Of a stretch of DNA of 8,116 nucleotides, positions 7,145 to 8,116 are shown in pieces. Each line of letters opens with the position of its first letter. Within the stretch, counting starts at the first letter, position 1. The stretch is from Deltaproteobacteria bacterium. Lineage in GTDB: Bacteria; UBA10199; DSSB01. Location of the stretch: positions 1 through 8,116 of the forward strand of contig JAIOPF010000341.1 of the NCBI GenBank assembly GCA_021414045.1. The letters are read 5' to 3'. The notes beneath the pieces were generated by a model. It did no database searches, was not told the DNA's origin, and saw only the letters and a program-made list of their open reading frames with translations. The translations under genes and the position numbers were made by a program.

Positions 7145-8095
7145 TTAGTTCGTGAAAAAATCCTGAACGAGAGCGGCGTGCAATTCGGAAATTTTCCTCA
7201 AGAAATCATGCAAAAACTCGTGCAGTCCCGTCTCGAAAAAGACCTGCTGGATACTAGTATGCTCCCATTCCTCCAGTAAAGCCCCCATGATTTTGTAAGA
7301 GCGGTGCTGGAGGGCGGATGCCCCGAGGCTCTGGAGGGACCCATAAAGACGGTCGATGGAGAAACGCAGCGAACGCGGAAACTCGGGTTCGAAAACCACG
7401 AATTCGGCGACGTCGATGGGCCTGAATCCCGCGTGGACCTTGCGGCGATAGGCCTCAAAGCCAGAGAGCGATTTCAGCAGGGCGGCCCACTGGTAGTAAT
7501 CGATGGCCGATCCGACCATCGACACGTCGGGCAACAAGAGGTGGTATTTGACGTCGAGGATACGGGTGGTCATGTCGGCCCGCTCGAGGAAAGTCCCGAT
7601 CTGGTAGAAGTCGAAGGCCTCGCCGCGCATCATCGTATTCTGGGCCAAGCCGTGGAACAGGGCGACGCTGTTGCGGACGAACTTGTGGAATTCCGGCCAT
7701 GCGGAGAGCGGGAGCCGCTGCTTGAGCTGGCCGTCGATCTGCAGCCAGAAATCATTCATGCTCTCCCACATTTCCTTGGAAAGGCGGTCGCGCAGGATCC
7801 TGGCGTTCTCGCGGGCCATGCGCAGGCAGTTATAGACCGAGGCGGGATTGGAGGGTTCCCGCGTCAGGAATTCGATGACGTCCTCGGCGCGAATCTCGCC
7901 GTCGGGATGCAGGGCCGCATAGCCCGCTTCGTTGCCGGTGATGCTCAACATGGGACGCCACTGCGAGGCCTCGGGAAGGGCGTCTTCCGTTTCGACCATA
8001 TGGACGAGATTGATGCCGATCAGCCGCGAGCTGCTGTTCGCACGCTCGAGGTAGCGCGACATCCAAAACAAGTTATCCGCGATGCGACTCAACAT
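7145..8095 (-). CDS. Alpha-E domain protein (DUF403/COG2307 type)
   Basis: 316 aa of all-helical character spanning the whole alpha-E domain (PF04168 type). Family hallmarks are MLSRIADNLFWMSRYLERAN at the N-terminus (1-20), then NPASVYNCLRMARENARILRDR (83-104). Further on come GTFLERADMTTRILDVKYH (167-185) and the QWAALLKSLSGFEAYRR segment (202-218). Biochemical activity is unknown; the family is defined by repeated Arg/Glu-containing helices. It is found next to, or fused with, circularly permuted ATP-grasp enzymes and transglutaminases, and is thought to assist amide ligation. Here it is the first complete gene of the leftward operon. GGAG at 8108-8105 lies 9 bases before the ATG and overlaps the end of the preceding gene, giving a usable ribosome binding site. 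The length is normal and no damage is seen. Confidence 0.96.
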   Translation of the reverse strand: MLSRIADNLFWMSRYLERANSSSRLIGINLVHMVETEDALPEASQWRPMLSITGNEAGYAALHPDGEIRAEDVIEFLTREPSNPASVYNCLRMARENARILRDRLSKEMWESMNDFWLQIDGQLKQRLPLSAWPEFHKFVRNSVALFHGLAQNTMMRGEAFDFYQIGTFLERADMTTRILDVKYHLLLPDVSMVGSAIDYYQWAALLKSLSGFEAYRRKVHAGFRPIDVAEFVVFEPEFPRSLRFSIDRLYGSLQSLGASALQHRSYKIMGALLEEWEHTSIQQVFFETGLHEFLHDFLRKISELHAALVQDFFTN

Positions 8096-8101
8096 ATCAA
8101 A

Positions 8102-8116
8102 TTACTCCGCGAGGAC
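8102..8116 (-). CDS. C-terminal tail of an upstream gene, possibly the circularly permuted ATP-grasp partner
   Basis: On the minus strand an open frame entering from the right edge reads V-L-A-E and stops at TAA (8104-8102), 6 bases before the alpha-E ATG. Four codons cannot identify a protein. The suggestion that it is the COG2308-type ATP-grasp protein comes only from the usual order ATP-grasp, alpha-E, transglutaminase in other genomes. Confidence 0.35.
   Translation of the reverse strand, partial: VLAE

Overview
GC-rich bacterial DNA with tight gene packing. The strongest clue to the host is the signal peptide on the BtuF-like protein at 2243-3193. It ends in an Ala-X-Ala type site with no lipobox cysteine, so the protein is probably soluble in a periplasm, which points to a Gram-negative (diderm) bacterium. 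A deltaproteobacterial-type lineage is a guess from overall style, not something the sequence proves. No rRNA, tRNA, CRISPR, transposase or phage gene is visible.

Left part, + strand (1-3611). A beta-propeller-like, probably exported protein (42-1274, open at the left edge) is followed by a strong hairpin and a 220-base intergenic stretch with promoter-like boxes. Next comes a compact three-gene run: a TPR protein (1495-2280), a periplasmic helical-backbone substrate-binding protein of the BtuF/FepB type (2243-3193) and a small three-helix membrane protein (3196-3576). The first two overlap and the last two are 2 bases apart. No ABC permease or ATPase is present beside the binding protein.

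Middle, + strand (3578-4355). A TerC/YgdQ-family membrane protein sits 35 bases after the small membrane protein. It has a plausible sigma-70 promoter placed so close that the mRNA could be leaderless. Its stop codon interlocks with the stop of the opposing gene within a CTTAAG palindrome.

Right part, - strand (4352-8116), transcribed leftwards from beyond the right edge. In transcription order: the last codons of an upstream gene, an alpha-E domain protein (8095-7145), a transglutaminase-like cysteine peptidase with its usual N-terminal domain (7137-6274), and two tandem, divergent members of the AstE/AspA zinc carboxypeptidase-like family (6249-5293 and 5296-4352). Alpha-E plus transglutaminase is the known partner set of circularly permuted ATP-grasp (COG2308-type) amidoligases, so the gene running off the right edge is probably that ligase. 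The set looks like a system that makes and trims or cleaves an amide-linked peptide product.

The most interesting point is that the two AstE/AspA proteins differ at the active site. Both keep the zinc ligands and the Asn-Arg substrate motif. Only the first (5293-6249) keeps the catalytic glutamate (E195); the second has arginine (R194) at the aligned position, suggesting a pseudoenzyme or a subunit with changed chemistry.
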